Below are positions 44,616-53,689 of a stretch of 64,000 nucleotides of DNA, piece by piece. The stretch is from positions 61,317-125,316 of the forward strand of contig JARKNV010000062.1 of the NCBI GenBank assembly GCA_029976065.1, in the 5' to 3' direction. Below the pieces are notes generated by a model. That model saw only the letters and a program-made list of their open reading frames with translations. It was not told the origin of the DNA and made no database searches. Position numbers and translations under genes: made by a program. Origin of the DNA: Selenomonadales bacterium. Lineage in GTDB: Bacteria > Bacillota > Negativicutes > Sporomusales > UBA7701. The stretch's first letter is position 1; each line of letters opens with the position of its first letter.

Positions 44616-45023
44616 TTGGCTTCGGGCCTCATCGACAAACTGACCAACTTCCTCATGCCGGTGGAAGAAGAACAGCAGGTTGTGGAAGCGCCGGCCGTAG
44701 TCGGCGACCGCCGCGCCCAATTGAGAGTGCATAGCCCGGCGGCGCTGAAAGTGTTCATCGCCTCGCCGGCCGAGTTTGACGACGTCAAACTGTGCGCCGA
44801 CTATCTGAAAGCCAACGTCGCCGTAATGATGAACTTCGAGGCCGTCGACGCCACTGTTCGGCAGCGCATCGCCGATTTCCTCGACGGTCTGCTGGTCATC
44901 ACCGGCGGCGCCTGCCAGCGCGTGTCCGAGTCCGTTTTCGTCTATGTGCCCGCCCACGTCGACATCAACAAGGAAATGTACGCCTATTCCATCCCGTCCT
45001 ACAGCAAACGCAACCGGGAGTAA
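44616..45023 (+). CDS. sepF: SepF, FtsZ-anchoring cell division protein
   Basis: A 135-residue divisome protein. The N-terminal LASGLIDKLTNFLMP is the amphipathic membrane anchor; the C-terminal beta/alpha core VHSPAALKVFIASPAEFDDVKLCADYLKANVAVMMNFEAVD binds FtsZ and forms rings. TTG 44616 with GGAGGTGG upstream is the natural start; the 51 track codons before it are spacer. It has its own terminator. Confidence 0.9.
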   Translation: MASGLIDKLTNFLMPVEEEQQVVEAPAVVGDRRAQLRVHSPAALKVFIASPAEFDDVKLCADYLKANVAVMMNFEAVDATVRQRIADFLDGLLVITGGACQRVSESVFVYVPAHVDINKEMYAYSIPSYSKRNRE

Positions 45024-45047
45024 GACGGGCCTTAAACAATCGCACGG

Positions 45048-45078
45048 AAAGAGCGGTTCCGAGAGCCGCTCTTTTTTG
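45048..45078 (+). terminator. Terminator of sepF
   Basis: AAAGAGCGG / CCGCTCTTT stem with a run of six T. Confidence 0.85.
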
Positions 45079-45241
45079 CTTTTCTCAATAATTAACCTTC
45101 CTCCCGTCCCCGGCGCCGCTCGGCGGCGGAAAAGGAAATCGCCGCCCCGTGGCGAAAAATCCCTGTAATAGTACTTCTTGCCGGCGTCACACGGTTCCAC
45201 CCCGAGGGCCGCCTTGCCGGGAGACGAAAGGACTGACCGAA

Positions 45242-47215
45242 ATGCGCACCCTGAAAGCCGTACCGCTTCTGCTGGCGGCCTGCCTGCTGCTCCTGGCGGG
45301 CGCTTCCGCCGCCGCCGCGCCGCTGTCCGACGCCGACTGCAAGGACCTCTTCGTCACCGCCAACCAGCAGCTGCTCAAAGCGAACAGCTACCATATGACC
45401 TTCGAAATGGCCGCCTCCGTGCCGCTAAGCGGCCAAAAAGCCGCCTTAGCCCTCGCCGGCGACTTCGACGTCCAAGTCAAACCCATACTGATGAAAAACA
45501 CCATGAATTTCAGCATGGAAGCCGCCGGCAAAAAAAACGAAATGACCATCAAGCAGTACCTCGAGGAAACCGACGGCAAAATGGTCTCCTACTCCTTCGC
45601 CGCGAACAAGTGGGTCAAACAGATCCTCCCCATACCCGTCATCCGGCAGAACCAGGCCGAGTTTCTCGAATACTGCGAAGGCGTCTTCCGGGACACCGCC
45701 GTAACCTTCGCGCGGGAAACGGACGACGAGCTTGAACTGGAAGCCACCATCAGCGCCGACAAACTGCGGGAACACTTCGAAAAATCGCTCGCCCTCCAGG
45801 GCGTCAAGGACGTCAAGCTGCCCGCCGACCTGTTTGAAGATGTCGCCGATCTGACATACACCGTCGCGATCGACAAAAAGACGCAGCTCATCACCCGGAT
45901 ATCCATGGACATGACCGTCTTTCTACGCTCGGTCGGCGAGAAAGTCCTCGCCGCGGCGCAAATGCCTGAGGACAAAAAAGCGCCCTTCCGGGAAATCCTT
46001 GCCGGCGGCAACGTGCAGATAAACGTCGGCATCTCCCGCGTGAACGCCGTCCCCGCCATCGTCATCCCCAAAGAAGCCAGGAACGCGCCCCTTGCCCCCG
46101 AGCCGCCCGCCAAGAAGCCGTCGCCGCCCGCCGCTTCCGGGGCCGTCGTCAAAATCGGCCTCAATCTTGAAATGACGGGCGCCCAGGCCGTCTTCGGCCA
46201 GCGGGCTCTGGAAGGCGTCCGTCTGGCGGCCGGGGAAATCAACGACGCCGGAGGCCTGTTCGGGCGGCAGATCGAGCTCGTCGTCAGGAACAACGCCGGC
46301 CTGGCGACAGAAGCCGCCAGAGCTTCCGCCGCCCTCATCAACGAGGACAAGGTCGTCGCCATCGTCGGCTGCATCACCAGCACCAACACGCTGGGCGCCG
46401 CCCTCACCGCCGAAAGATACCGCATTCCGCTGCTCACCCCTTCGGCCACCAACCCCAGGGTGACCGTTCCCCAACAAGGCCAGCGGCGCGAATACGTCTT
46501 CCGGGCCGCCTTCATCGATCCCTACCAGGGGAAGGTTATGAGCCGCTTCGCCGCCGACAGCCTGAACGCCAAAACGGCGGCCATCCTCACCGACGCCAGC
46601 TCCGAATACTCCAAACAACTCGCCCGCGAGTTCGCGGATCACTTCGCCGCCATGGGCGGCACCGTTATCGCCCGGGAAATATACTATCAGAAGGATGCCA
46701 ACTACAGCGTGCAACTAATGCGCATCCACAACCTCAACCCCGACGTCCTCTTCGTTCCGGGCTACTATCAGGAAGTCGGCCTCATAATCCGTCAGGCGCG
46801 GGAAATGGGCATAACCGTCCCCATCCTGGGCGCAGACGGCTGGGACTCGCCGAAAATAGTAGGGATCGCCGGCCCCGACGCCCTGAAAAACACCTACTTC
46901 AGCAACCATTTTACTCCGCAGGACCAAGCGCCGGTGCCGAAAAAATTTGTTGCCGCCTATAGCAAAAAATACGGCAAGCAACCCGACGCGCTGGCCGCCC
47001 TCGGCTACGACGCCGTCCTTCTCCTGGCCGCCGCCGTGAAAAAAGCCGGCAGCATCCAGCCGGAAAAAATCCGCGCCGCCCTCGAAAGCGTGGAGATCGA
47101 AGGCGCCACCGGCAAGATAACCTTCGACGCCTTTCACAATCCCGACAAGACCGCGGTTGTCATGACCTTCCACAAAGGGCAGTTCACGCTCTTCCGGCGG
47201 GTCGACCCCGACTGA
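45242..47215 (+). CDS. Branched-chain-amino-acid-type binding protein with extra N-terminal domain
   Basis: A 657-residue exported protein with two unlike halves. The signal peptide is LKAVPLLLAACLLLLAGASAAAA. Residues about 25-270 resemble DUF6612/LolA-like outer-surface domains (NSYHMTFEMAASVPLSG ... ELEATISADKLREHFEKS). From about 300, VVKIGLNLEMTGAQAVFGQRALEG to the C-terminus is a complete LivJ-type periplasmic binding protein. No ABC permease or ATPase gene lies near, so it may act as a sensor or orphan receptor. The start is ATG 45242; the track extends 31 codons into spacer. The fusion is unusual and I do not know a named family for it. Confidence 0.8.
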   Translation: MRTLKAVPLLLAACLLLLAGASAAAAPLSDADCKDLFVTANQQLLKANSYHMTFEMAASVPLSGQKAALALAGDFDVQVKPILMKNTMNFSMEAAGKKNEMTIKQYLEETDGKMVSYSFAANKWVKQILPIPVIRQNQAEFLEYCEGVFRDTAVTFARETDDELELEATISADKLREHFEKSLALQGVKDVKLPADLFEDVADLTYTVAIDKKTQLITRISMDMTVFLRSVGEKVLAAAQMPEDKKAPFREILAGGNVQINVGISRVNAVPAIVIPKEARNAPLAPEPPAKKPSPPAASGAVVKIGLNLEMTGAQAVFGQRALEGVRLAAGEINDAGGLFGRQIELVVRNNAGLATEAARASAALINEDKVVAIVGCITSTNTLGAALTAERYRIPLLTPSATNPRVTVPQQGQRREYVFRAAFIDPYQGKVMSRFAADSLNAKTAAILTDASSEYSKQLAREFADHFAAMGGTVIAREIYYQKDANYSVQLMRIHNLNPDVLFVPGYYQEVGLIIRQAREMGITVPILGADGWDSPKIVGIAGPDALKNTYFSNHFTPQDQAPVPKKFVAAYSKKYGKQPDALAALGYDAVLLLAAAVKKAGSIQPEKIRAALESVEIEGATGKITFDAFHNPDKTAVVMTFHKGQFTLFRRVDPD

Positions 47216-47229
47216 ACCGCAGCAACGCA

Positions 47230-47256
47230 GGAGCGGCGTACGCCGCTCCTTTTTTA
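47230..47256 (+). terminator. Terminator of the binding-protein gene
   Basis: The perfect palindrome GGAGCGGCGTACGCCGCTCC is followed by TTTTTTATT. Confidence 0.85.
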
Positions 47257-47265
47257 TTGGCGCAA

Positions 47266-47282
47266 ATTTCATATTGTGAACT
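47266..47282 (+). promoter_or_regulatory. Putative IclR operator 1
   Basis: ATTTCATATTGTGAACT is a TTTCA-n5-TGAA inverted repeat, matching the second site at 47367 in inverted orientation. It lies about 115 bases before the IclR gene. Confidence 0.5.
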
Positions 47283-47366
47283 ATCGTGCCATTTTTGCGC
47301 ACCTGCAGCAGGATTATGGCGCAGTAAAGCATAAATTAGCACTGAAATTCTATCATGCGGCATATA

Positions 47367-47383
47367 GTTTCACAATATGAAAC
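47367..47383 (+). promoter_or_regulatory. Putative IclR operator 2, overlapping the iclR translation start region
   Basis: GTTTCACAATATGAAAC is a perfect inverted repeat of six bases around CAATA and resembles KdgR-type operators (TGAAA/TTTCA half-sites). It ends 11 bases before the start codon of the IclR-family regulator, so binding would repress the regulator's own gene. Confidence 0.55.
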
Positions 47384-47394
47384 GGAGAAAGAGT

Positions 47395-48165
47395 ATGGAA
47401 AAGCACTTTTTGGAAGTCCAGGTACTGCAAAGGGCGATGGACATTCTCGAAGTCATCGGCACCAGCTCCGACCCGGTAAGCCTGAAAAACATCACCGAAA
47501 AAGTCAGGCTGCCCAAGTCCACGGTCTACCGCATCCTCTCCAACCTCGAATCGCGCGGCTACGTCTGCTGCAGCAACGAAGGCGGCTACCGCCTGGGGCT
47601 CACCTTCCTCACCCTGGGGCAGAAGGCGGAACGGGGCTTCGAGCTCAAGCGCCTGGCGCGCCCCCACATGGCCAGGCTCAACCAGCTCACCAGCGAATCC
47701 GTCCACCTCGGCGTGCTGGCCCGCAACCGGGTCCTCTACCTCGACTCCATCGACAGTCCCCATTCCATCCGCCTCGTGGCCCAGATCGGCGGCAGCAACA
47801 GCCTGCACTGCACCTCGCTCGGCAAAGCCCTGCTCATCAGCCACAGCGACGAGGAAATCAGGCAGATCCTCGCCGAATCCGGCATGGAACGCCGCACCCA
47901 CTACACCATCTCCACCCCCGAAGCCTTCATCAAAGAAATGGAAGTCGTCCGCCGCGTCGGCTTCGGCTTCGACGACCGGGAAAGCGGCGACGACTGCTTC
48001 TGCATCGGCGCCCCCATATACAACCATCTCGGCCAGGTGCTCGCGGCCATCAGCGTCTCCGGGCCGATCTCCCGCGTCTCGCGGCGGACGGCCGAAACCA
48101 TCGTCGCCCCGCGCCTGCTCGAAGCTACCAAATCCATCTCCCGTTCATTGGGGCATGTTTCCTGA
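47395..48165 (+). CDS. IclR-family regulator of the hexuronate cluster (KdgR-like)
   Basis: A 256-residue IclR regulator. The winged helix is LKNITEKVRLPKSTVYRILSNLESRGYV (residues about 25-55), and the effector domain has LNQLTSESVHLGVLARNRVLYLDSIDS and HCTSLGKALL. KdgR proteins bind 2-keto-3-deoxygluconate; this one precedes genes that make and use that metabolite, so KDG is the likely ligand. ATG 47395 has GGAGAAAG upstream. Two operator-like palindromes flank its promoter. Confidence 0.85.
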   Translation: MEKHFLEVQVLQRAMDILEVIGTSSDPVSLKNITEKVRLPKSTVYRILSNLESRGYVCCSNEGGYRLGLTFLTLGQKAERGFELKRLARPHMARLNQLTSESVHLGVLARNRVLYLDSIDSPHSIRLVAQIGGSNSLHCTSLGKALLISHSDEEIRQILAESGMERRTHYTISTPEAFIKEMEVVRRVGFGFDDRESGDDCFCIGAPIYNHLGQVLAAISVSGPISRVSRRTAETIVAPRLLEATKSISRSLGHVS

Positions 48166-48212
48166 AGCAGCAGACAACCAAATCACTCACAAGTACGAAG
48201 GAGGCCATTAAA

Positions 48213-49040
48213 TTGGAAATCAGAAACCCCGCCCATCCCCAGGATGCCAAGCACTACACCACCGATCGGCTTCGCAACGATTTTCTCATCCAGAATCTGT
48301 TCGTCCCCGGCGAAACGAAAATGGTATACAGCCATTTCGACCGCATCATCACCGGCGGGGCCTGCCCGAAAAAGCCCCTGACCCTTGAAGCCGGCAAAGA
48401 GATTGCCGCCGACTACTTCCTCCAGCGGCGCGAGATCGGCATCATCAACGTCGGGGCCCCCGGCAAGGTCATCGTCGACGGCAGCGAATACCCCCTCAAG
48501 AAGACCGACGGCCTATACATCGGCATGGGCGCCAAGGAAGTCTCCTTCGTAAGCGACGACCCCGCCAACCCGGCCAAATTCTACTTCAACAGCACCCCGG
48601 CGCACAAAACCTACCCCACCACCAAAATCCTCGTCAACGACATCACCCCCGCCGCCCTCGGCAGCATCAGCCAGTCCAACGAACGCAAAATCTACAAATA
48701 CATCGTCCCCGGCGGCGTCCAGAGCTGTCAGCTCGTCATGGGCATGACCGTCCTCGCCCCCGGCAACATGTGGAACTCCATGCCCTGCCACACCCATGAA
48801 CGGCGGATGGAAGTATACTTCTACTTCGACCTCGCCGCCGACGCCGTCGTCTTCCACCTCATGGGCGAGCCGGAAGAAACGCGCCACGTCGTCATCCGCA
48901 ACGAAGAAGCGGTAATATCGCCGAGCTGGTCCATCCACTCCGGCGTAGGCACCGGCAACTACACCTTCATTTGGGGGATGGCGGGCGAAAACCAGGAATT
49001 CGGCGACATGGACAATGTCGCGATGACCCGCTTGAAGTAA
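48213..49040 (+). CDS. kduI: KduI, 5-dehydro-4-deoxy-D-glucuronate isomerase
   Basis: Isomerises 5-keto-4-deoxyuronate to 2,5-diketo-3-deoxygluconate, the step after oligouronide lyase action. The family motifs EIRNPAHPQDAKHYTTDRLRNDFL and MPCHTHERRMEVYFYFDL (zinc His and Glu ligands of the cupin-like fold) are clear. It has 275 residues. TTG 48213 has AAGGAGG upstream, and the track's earlier start overlaps the regulator gene. Confidence 0.94.
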   Translation: MEIRNPAHPQDAKHYTTDRLRNDFLIQNLFVPGETKMVYSHFDRIITGGACPKKPLTLEAGKEIAADYFLQRREIGIINVGAPGKVIVDGSEYPLKKTDGLYIGMGAKEVSFVSDDPANPAKFYFNSTPAHKTYPTTKILVNDITPAALGSISQSNERKIYKYIVPGGVQSCQLVMGMTVLAPGNMWNSMPCHTHERRMEVYFYFDLAADAVVFHLMGEPEETRHVVIRNEEAVISPSWSIHSGVGTGNYTFIWGMAGENQEFGDMDNVAMTRLK

Positions 49041-49125
49041 GATATCATTCATAAGACGGATAGGAGGTGCTGCAACCGAGAACGACAGCATAAACAAGGC
49101 AAAAGAACCAAGAGGAGGGCAAGAA

Positions 49126-49488
49126 ATGGCAGAAGAAAAGCAATATGTGTTTACTGTCAAGGAGCTTCCCCCGGTGCCGCTGACCGACAAAGTCAACACC
49201 CGCTTTCTCCTCGGCGACAACCTGCTCCTGAGCTTCATCGAGCAGCCGCCGGGAGCCGTCTTCCCCATCCATGCCCACGACTGCGAACAAATTCTCATCA
49301 TCCTCGAAGGGTCCAACGAACAAATCGTCGACGGAAAGACATACCACATGGAAGCCGGGGACGTCTGCGTCCACCCCGCCAACATTCCCCACGGCGGCGA
49401 AACCAAAACCGGCTTCAAGGGGATCGACATCTTCTCCCCGCCCCGTCAGGATTATGTAGAAAGAATCAAACAATATTCCCAGAAATAA
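49126..49488 (+). CDS. Small cupin protein
   Basis: A 120-residue single-domain cupin with metal ligands FPIHAHDCEQILIILEG and NIPHGGE. Such cupins often sit in uronate clusters as auxiliary isomerase-like proteins, but its own reaction cannot be read off. It has GGAGGGC upstream, and it is placed between kduI and the TRAP genes, probably in the same transcript. Confidence 0.82.
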   Translation: MAEEKQYVFTVKELPPVPLTDKVNTRFLLGDNLLLSFIEQPPGAVFPIHAHDCEQILIILEGSNEQIVDGKTYHMEAGDVCVHPANIPHGGETKTGFKGIDIFSPPRQDYVERIKQYSQK

Positions 49489-49560
49489 CCGCCGTCGGCT
49501 GACGGTACGGAGCACACGGGAACTTCGGTGAAAATTTAATTATGGTAGAGAGGGATGCTT

Positions 49561-50580
49561 GTGAAAAAGACGCTCAGCATTTTGCTTGCCCTTACTCTCC
49601 TGGCCGGCGTCATCGCCATGGCCGGGTGTGGCGGCAAGAGCGAACCCGCCAAGCAGGAAGTCAAAGCCATTACCATGAAGTTCGGCCACTACGCTCCGGC
49701 CGGTCACCCCGGTCACGCCGCTGCCAAGATGTTTGCCGAAAACGTCGAAAAGCGGACCAACGGCGCCATAAAAATCTCCGTCTTCCCCGACAACCAGCTC
49801 GGCGCCCCGCCCGAAATGCTTGAACAGAACATCATGGGCGCCATCGACATGAGCCTGCCCACCCAGGGCGCGCTCGACAAATACTCCAAGAAATTCGCCG
49901 TAGTAATGCTGCCCTTCGTCTTCAAAGACGCCGACCACGCTTACAAAGTCCTCGACGGCCCCTTCATGCAATGGGCGGCCCCCGACCTCGAAAAACAGGG
50001 ACTCATCTTCCTCGCCAACTGGGAATGGGGCTTCCGCAACCTCACCAACAACATCCGCCCCGTCAACGCCCCCGATGACGTCAAAGGCCTGAAAATCAGG
50101 ACGCCGCCGGAGATCCAGCTCCAGGCGGCCATGGAGGCGCTCGGCGGCAACGTCACCAAGATCGCCTTCCCCGAACTCTTCATGGCCCTCAAGCAGGGTG
50201 TCGTCGACGCCCAGGAAAACCCCCTGTCCATCATCTTCCACAACAAATACTACGAAGCCCAGAAACACCTCGCCCTCACCAACCATGTCTACAACTCCAT
50301 GGTTCACGTCATGAGCAAAAAGACCTGGGACAAACTGACGCCGGAACAGCAGAAAATCATCAAGGAAGAAAGCAAAAAAGCCGGCGACTACATGAGGGCC
50401 GAAGTCCAGAAAGAAGAAGCCAACCTCGTCAAACAGCTCGAAGAAAAAGGCATGAAAGTCACCAGGCCCAACGTCGCCGACTTCAAAGCCAAAATGCAGC
50501 CCGCCTATGACAAAATTGGCACCTATGCCGGCAAAGACAACGTCGACGCCTTTATAAAGATGGCTGACTCCACCAAATAA
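49561..50580 (+). CDS. dctP: TRAP transporter substrate-binding protein (DctP family)
   Basis: A 339-residue extracytoplasmic binding lipoprotein: KKTLSILLALTLLAGVIAMAGC ends in a lipobox cysteine. MKFGHYAPAGHPGHAAAKMFAENVEKRTNGAIKI, LGAPPEMLEQNIMGAIDM and LKIRTPPEIQLQAAMEALGGNVTKIAFPELFMALKQGVVDAQENP are DctP signatures; the Arg in KIRTPP coordinates a carboxylate. The neighbours suggest a uronate or keto-acid sugar ligand. GTG 49561 has GAGAGGG seven bases upstream, better than the ATG two codons earlier. Confidence 0.92.
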   Translation: MKKTLSILLALTLLAGVIAMAGCGGKSEPAKQEVKAITMKFGHYAPAGHPGHAAAKMFAENVEKRTNGAIKISVFPDNQLGAPPEMLEQNIMGAIDMSLPTQGALDKYSKKFAVVMLPFVFKDADHAYKVLDGPFMQWAAPDLEKQGLIFLANWEWGFRNLTNNIRPVNAPDDVKGLKIRTPPEIQLQAAMEALGGNVTKIAFPELFMALKQGVVDAQENPLSIIFHNKYYEAQKHLALTNHVYNSMVHVMSKKTWDKLTPEQQKIIKEESKKAGDYMRAEVQKEEANLVKQLEEKGMKVTRPNVADFKAKMQPAYDKIGTYAGKDNVDAFIKMADSTK

Positions 50581-50594
50581 TCCGCCCCTTCCAT

Positions 50595-50655
50595 GGAAAC
50601 CCGGCCGGCCGGACCACGGCTAGGCCCGGTTCGCCCCGCCGGGTTTCCTTTTCCC
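50595..50655 (+). terminator. Long hairpin between dctP and dctM
   Basis: GGAAACCCGGC / GCCGGGTTTCC is an 11-bp perfect stem with an internal structured loop, followed by TTTTCCCC. As an intercistronic stem it probably terminates some transcripts or stabilises dctP mRNA, so binding protein is made in excess over membrane subunits. Confidence 0.6.
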
Positions 50656-50698
50656 CTCCCACAGCGCGGACCAGTCACTCTTTACTAAGGAGTTGGGA

Positions 50699-51985
50699 TT
50701 GAGCATGCTTGCTCTCATGATCTTCTTCGTACTGGTCTTTTTCATGTTCATCGGCGTACCGGTCGCCGCCGCCATGGGCATCACCTCCATGCTGTTCTTC
50801 ACCATCCTCGACACCTTCGACAACCTCACCATGGTCGCCCAGCGCATGTACTCCGCCACCACCGGCTTCACCCTCCTGGCCATCCCCTTTTTCATCGCCG
50901 CCGGCAACCTCATGAACATGGGCGGCGTCACCACCCGCATCTTCCGCTTCGCCTCCTCCCTCGTAGGCCACATCTGGGGAGGCCTCGGCCAAGTCGTCAT
51001 CGTCGCCGCCGTCATCATGTCCGGCATGTGCGGCGCGGCCGTCGCCGAAGCCGCCGGCCTCGGCATGCTTGCCATGAAAGCCATGCCCGAGCGGGGCTTC
51101 GACCGCCGCTTCACCGCCGCCATAACCGGCGCGGCCGCCACCATCGGCCCCGTCATCCCGCCCAGCATCCCCTTCGTCATCTACGGCAGTATCACCGGCG
51201 TCTCCATCGGCCAGCTCTTCCTCGCCGGCTTCCTGCCCGGCTTCCTGATGGCAGCCGCCATGGGCCTCGCCGTCTACTTCATCTCCAAAAAACGCGGCTA
51301 CCCCCGCCAGGACCCCGCCCCGATCAAGGAAATCCTCGTCAGCTTCAAAGAAGCCTTCCTCGCCCTCATGTGCCCCGTCATCATCATCGGCGGCATCGTC
51401 AGCGGCATCTTCACCCCCACCGAAGCCTCGGTCGTAGCCTGCGTCTACGCCCTCTACCTCGGGCTGTTCGTCTACCGGGAAATCAAGCTCGCCGACCTGC
51501 CCCGCATCGGCTGGGAAACCACCGTATTCACCATCCGCATCATGTTCATCATCTCCGTCGCCGGCTTCTTCGGCTGGCTCCTCATCCACCAGACCGTGCC
51601 CCAGCAGGTCATCACCGAACTCACCGCCCTCGGCACCAGCGCCAACGTCTTCATGGCCATCACCATCTTCATCCTCCTCATCCTCGGCTGCTTCATGGAA
51701 GGCATCGCCATCATCGTCATCACCGTCCCCGTCTTCATGCCGATCGTCTACCAATACGGCATCGACCCCGTCCAATTCGGCGTCGTCAACATCCTCTGCT
51801 CCATGGTCGGCCTCCTCACCCCGCCGGTCGGGATGTGCCTCTACACCATGGCCAGCATCAGCAACGTCGGCATATGGGACCTCAGCAAAGAACTGCTCCC
51901 GTACATCCTCGGCATATTCGGCGTGACTGTTCTGTGTGCGTATTCGACGGACCTCGTCCTATGGATACCCAACATGTTCAAATAG
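50699..51985 (+). CDS. dctM: TRAP transporter large permease (DctM family)
   Basis: A 428-residue, 12-13-helix permease that carries the substrate with sodium. The signature regions are GVPVAAAMGITSMLFF, PFFIAAGNLMNMGGVTTRI, IMSGMCGAAVAEAAGLGMLAMKAM and IPPSIPFVIYGSITGVSIGQLFLAGFLPG. I chose TTG 50699 (AAGGAG seven bases upstream); a downstream ATG at 50705 is also possible. It precedes dctQ, the reverse of the usual Q-M order. Confidence 0.92.
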   Translation: MSMLALMIFFVLVFFMFIGVPVAAAMGITSMLFFTILDTFDNLTMVAQRMYSATTGFTLLAIPFFIAAGNLMNMGGVTTRIFRFASSLVGHIWGGLGQVVIVAAVIMSGMCGAAVAEAAGLGMLAMKAMPERGFDRRFTAAITGAAATIGPVIPPSIPFVIYGSITGVSIGQLFLAGFLPGFLMAAAMGLAVYFISKKRGYPRQDPAPIKEILVSFKEAFLALMCPVIIIGGIVSGIFTPTEASVVACVYALYLGLFVYREIKLADLPRIGWETTVFTIRIMFIISVAGFFGWLLIHQTVPQQVITELTALGTSANVFMAITIFILLILGCFMEGIAIIVITVPVFMPIVYQYGIDPVQFGVVNILCSMVGLLTPPVGMCLYTMASISNVGIWDLSKELLPYILGIFGVTVLCAYSTDLVLWIPNMFK

Positions 51986-51997
51986 GAGGGGATGACA

Positions 51998-52519
51998 ATG
52001 GAAGCGTTGAAAACAATTGATAAAGTATTCGGCGGCATCCTCCGCTGGGGCAGCGTCGCCATGCTCGGCGCCATCTTCCTGCTCCTCATCGCCAATGTCT
52101 TTGTGCGGTTTTTCCCCTTCACCTCCTTCGGCTGGTTCGACGAAGTCGTCGAAATGCTCATCGCCTGGTTCGTATTCCTCGGCGCCGCCGCCCTCTGGCG
52201 GGAAAACGAGCACTTCGTCGTCGCCTTCCTGCCCGATTACCTCAAAGGCAAAAAAACCGGCCAGCTCCTCGACATCCTCATCAACCTCATCGGCATCTCC
52301 TTCATCGGCGCCTTCACCTACTACTCCTTCAACCTCACGCTACGTGCCGAAGACTGGACCCCGATCATCAACATGCCGAAAAAACTGCTCTACGCCAGCA
52401 TGCCGTTCTCCGGGGCGCTCATGATCGTCTACAGCGTCCGCAACATCGTCCAGAGCGGCTGCCGGCTGGCGCAAAAACACAATAGCATCAGCAAACAATC
52501 AGGGGTGATCAAAACGTGA
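51998..52519 (+). CDS. dctQ: TRAP transporter small permease (DctQ family)
   Basis: A 173-residue, four-helix protein: LGAIFLLLIANVFVRFF, SFGWFDEVVEMLIAWFVFLGAAALWRENEHF and the last helix near MPFSGALMIVYSVRNIV match DctQ. It associates with DctM. ATG 51998 has GGAGGGG six bases upstream. It is encoded after dctM and overlaps the next dehydrogenase gene by four bases (GTGA). Confidence 0.9.
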   Translation: MEALKTIDKVFGGILRWGSVAMLGAIFLLLIANVFVRFFPFTSFGWFDEVVEMLIAWFVFLGAAALWRENEHFVVAFLPDYLKGKKTGQLLDILINLIGISFIGAFTYYSFNLTLRAEDWTPIINMPKKLLYASMPFSGALMIVYSVRNIVQSGCRLAQKHNSISKQSGVIKT

Positions 52520-53658
52520 AAGAACTGAGATTTCACGGCCAGGCCATCATCACCGGCCGCGGCTCCGTCGAAGCCTTGAAAGACCTGCCCATCGGGCGGG
52601 CTTTCCTCGTGACTGGCGGCAGCTCCGTAGTCAAAAACGGCATGCTCGCCAAAATCCAGCACCTGCTGGCCGCCAAAGGCTGCCAGACCTTCGTCTACAG
52701 CGGCGTGCCCAAGAACCCGCCCGTCGAAACCGTCGTCGACGGCATCGCCCGCATGCGCGAATTCGCGCCCGACACCGTCATCGGCATCGGCGGCGGCTCA
52801 TGTCTCGACGCCGCCAAAGTAATGAGCGTCTTCTACGAGCACCCCGGCCTCGACGTGGCCACCGCCTTCCGCCAGGCCATTCCCCAGCAACGGGAGCGAA
52901 TCAAACTCATCGCCATCCCCGGCACCTCGGGGACAGCCAGCGAAGTCACCTGCTTCGCCGTCCTAACCTTCCGCGGCGAAAACCTCAAAGTAGGCGGCAA
53001 ATCGCCCGCCTTCGTCCCCGACTACGCCATCCTCGACGCCGACATGACCCTGTCCATGCCCAGGAACGTAGCCGCCGAAACAGGCATGGACGCCATGGCC
53101 CACGCCGTCGAATGCTACACAAACCCTGCCCTCGACGACTTCACCGAAGCCCTGGCCGCCGGCGCCGTCGAAGGCCTCTTCCGCAACCTCCCCGCCAGCG
53201 TCGCCGCCGGCGACGCCGCCGCCCGCGAAAAAGTCCACAACTACCAGTGCCTGGCCGGCTGCGCCTTCGCCAACGTCGGCACCGGCCTCGACCACGGCCT
53301 CGCCCACGCCTTCGGCGGCAAATACGACCTCGGCCACGGCCTGCTCATCGCCGTCGCCCTGCCCTATGTCCTCGAATTCAACTCCCGCGACGCCGGCGTG
53401 CGCGAAAAACTCGCCCGCCTCGCCAAGCGGATCGACCGCGACGACTTCGTCGCCGCCATCCGCGAACTCAACGCCCGGCTCGGCATCCCCGCATCCTTCA
53501 AAGCCCTGGGCATCAGCGAAACCGACTTCGCCGCCGACCTCCCCGCCCTCGTCGAAAACTCTCTCAAGGGCTCGACCAAAGTCAACCCCGTCCCCGTCTC
53601 GGCCGGCGACATGCAGGTTATTCTACGCTCCATCTATGCAGGCCGGAGCATCAAATAA
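52516..53658 (+). CDS. Iron-containing alcohol dehydrogenase
   Basis: A 380-residue family III dehydrogenase with GIGGGSCLDAAKVMSV for NAD(P), PGTSGTASEVTCFAVL, and the metal ligands D..H in GLDHGLAHAFGGKYDLGHG. The class includes lactaldehyde, 1,2-propanediol and hydroxy-acid dehydrogenases. In this cluster it may reduce a uronate-derived aldehyde or keto group. It begins with GTG inside the end of dctQ, so the cluster is one operon. Confidence 0.85.
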   Translation: MKELRFHGQAIITGRGSVEALKDLPIGRAFLVTGGSSVVKNGMLAKIQHLLAAKGCQTFVYSGVPKNPPVETVVDGIARMREFAPDTVIGIGGGSCLDAAKVMSVFYEHPGLDVATAFRQAIPQQRERIKLIAIPGTSGTASEVTCFAVLTFRGENLKVGGKSPAFVPDYAILDADMTLSMPRNVAAETGMDAMAHAVECYTNPALDDFTEALAAGAVEGLFRNLPASVAAGDAAAREKVHNYQCLAGCAFANVGTGLDHGLAHAFGGKYDLGHGLLIAVALPYVLEFNSRDAGVREKLARLAKRIDRDDFVAAIRELNARLGIPASFKALGISETDFAADLPALVENSLKGSTKVNPVPVSAGDMQVILRSIYAGRSIK

Positions 53659-53689
53659 CAAAACGCGATATAATTTTGGAGGCGATCAC

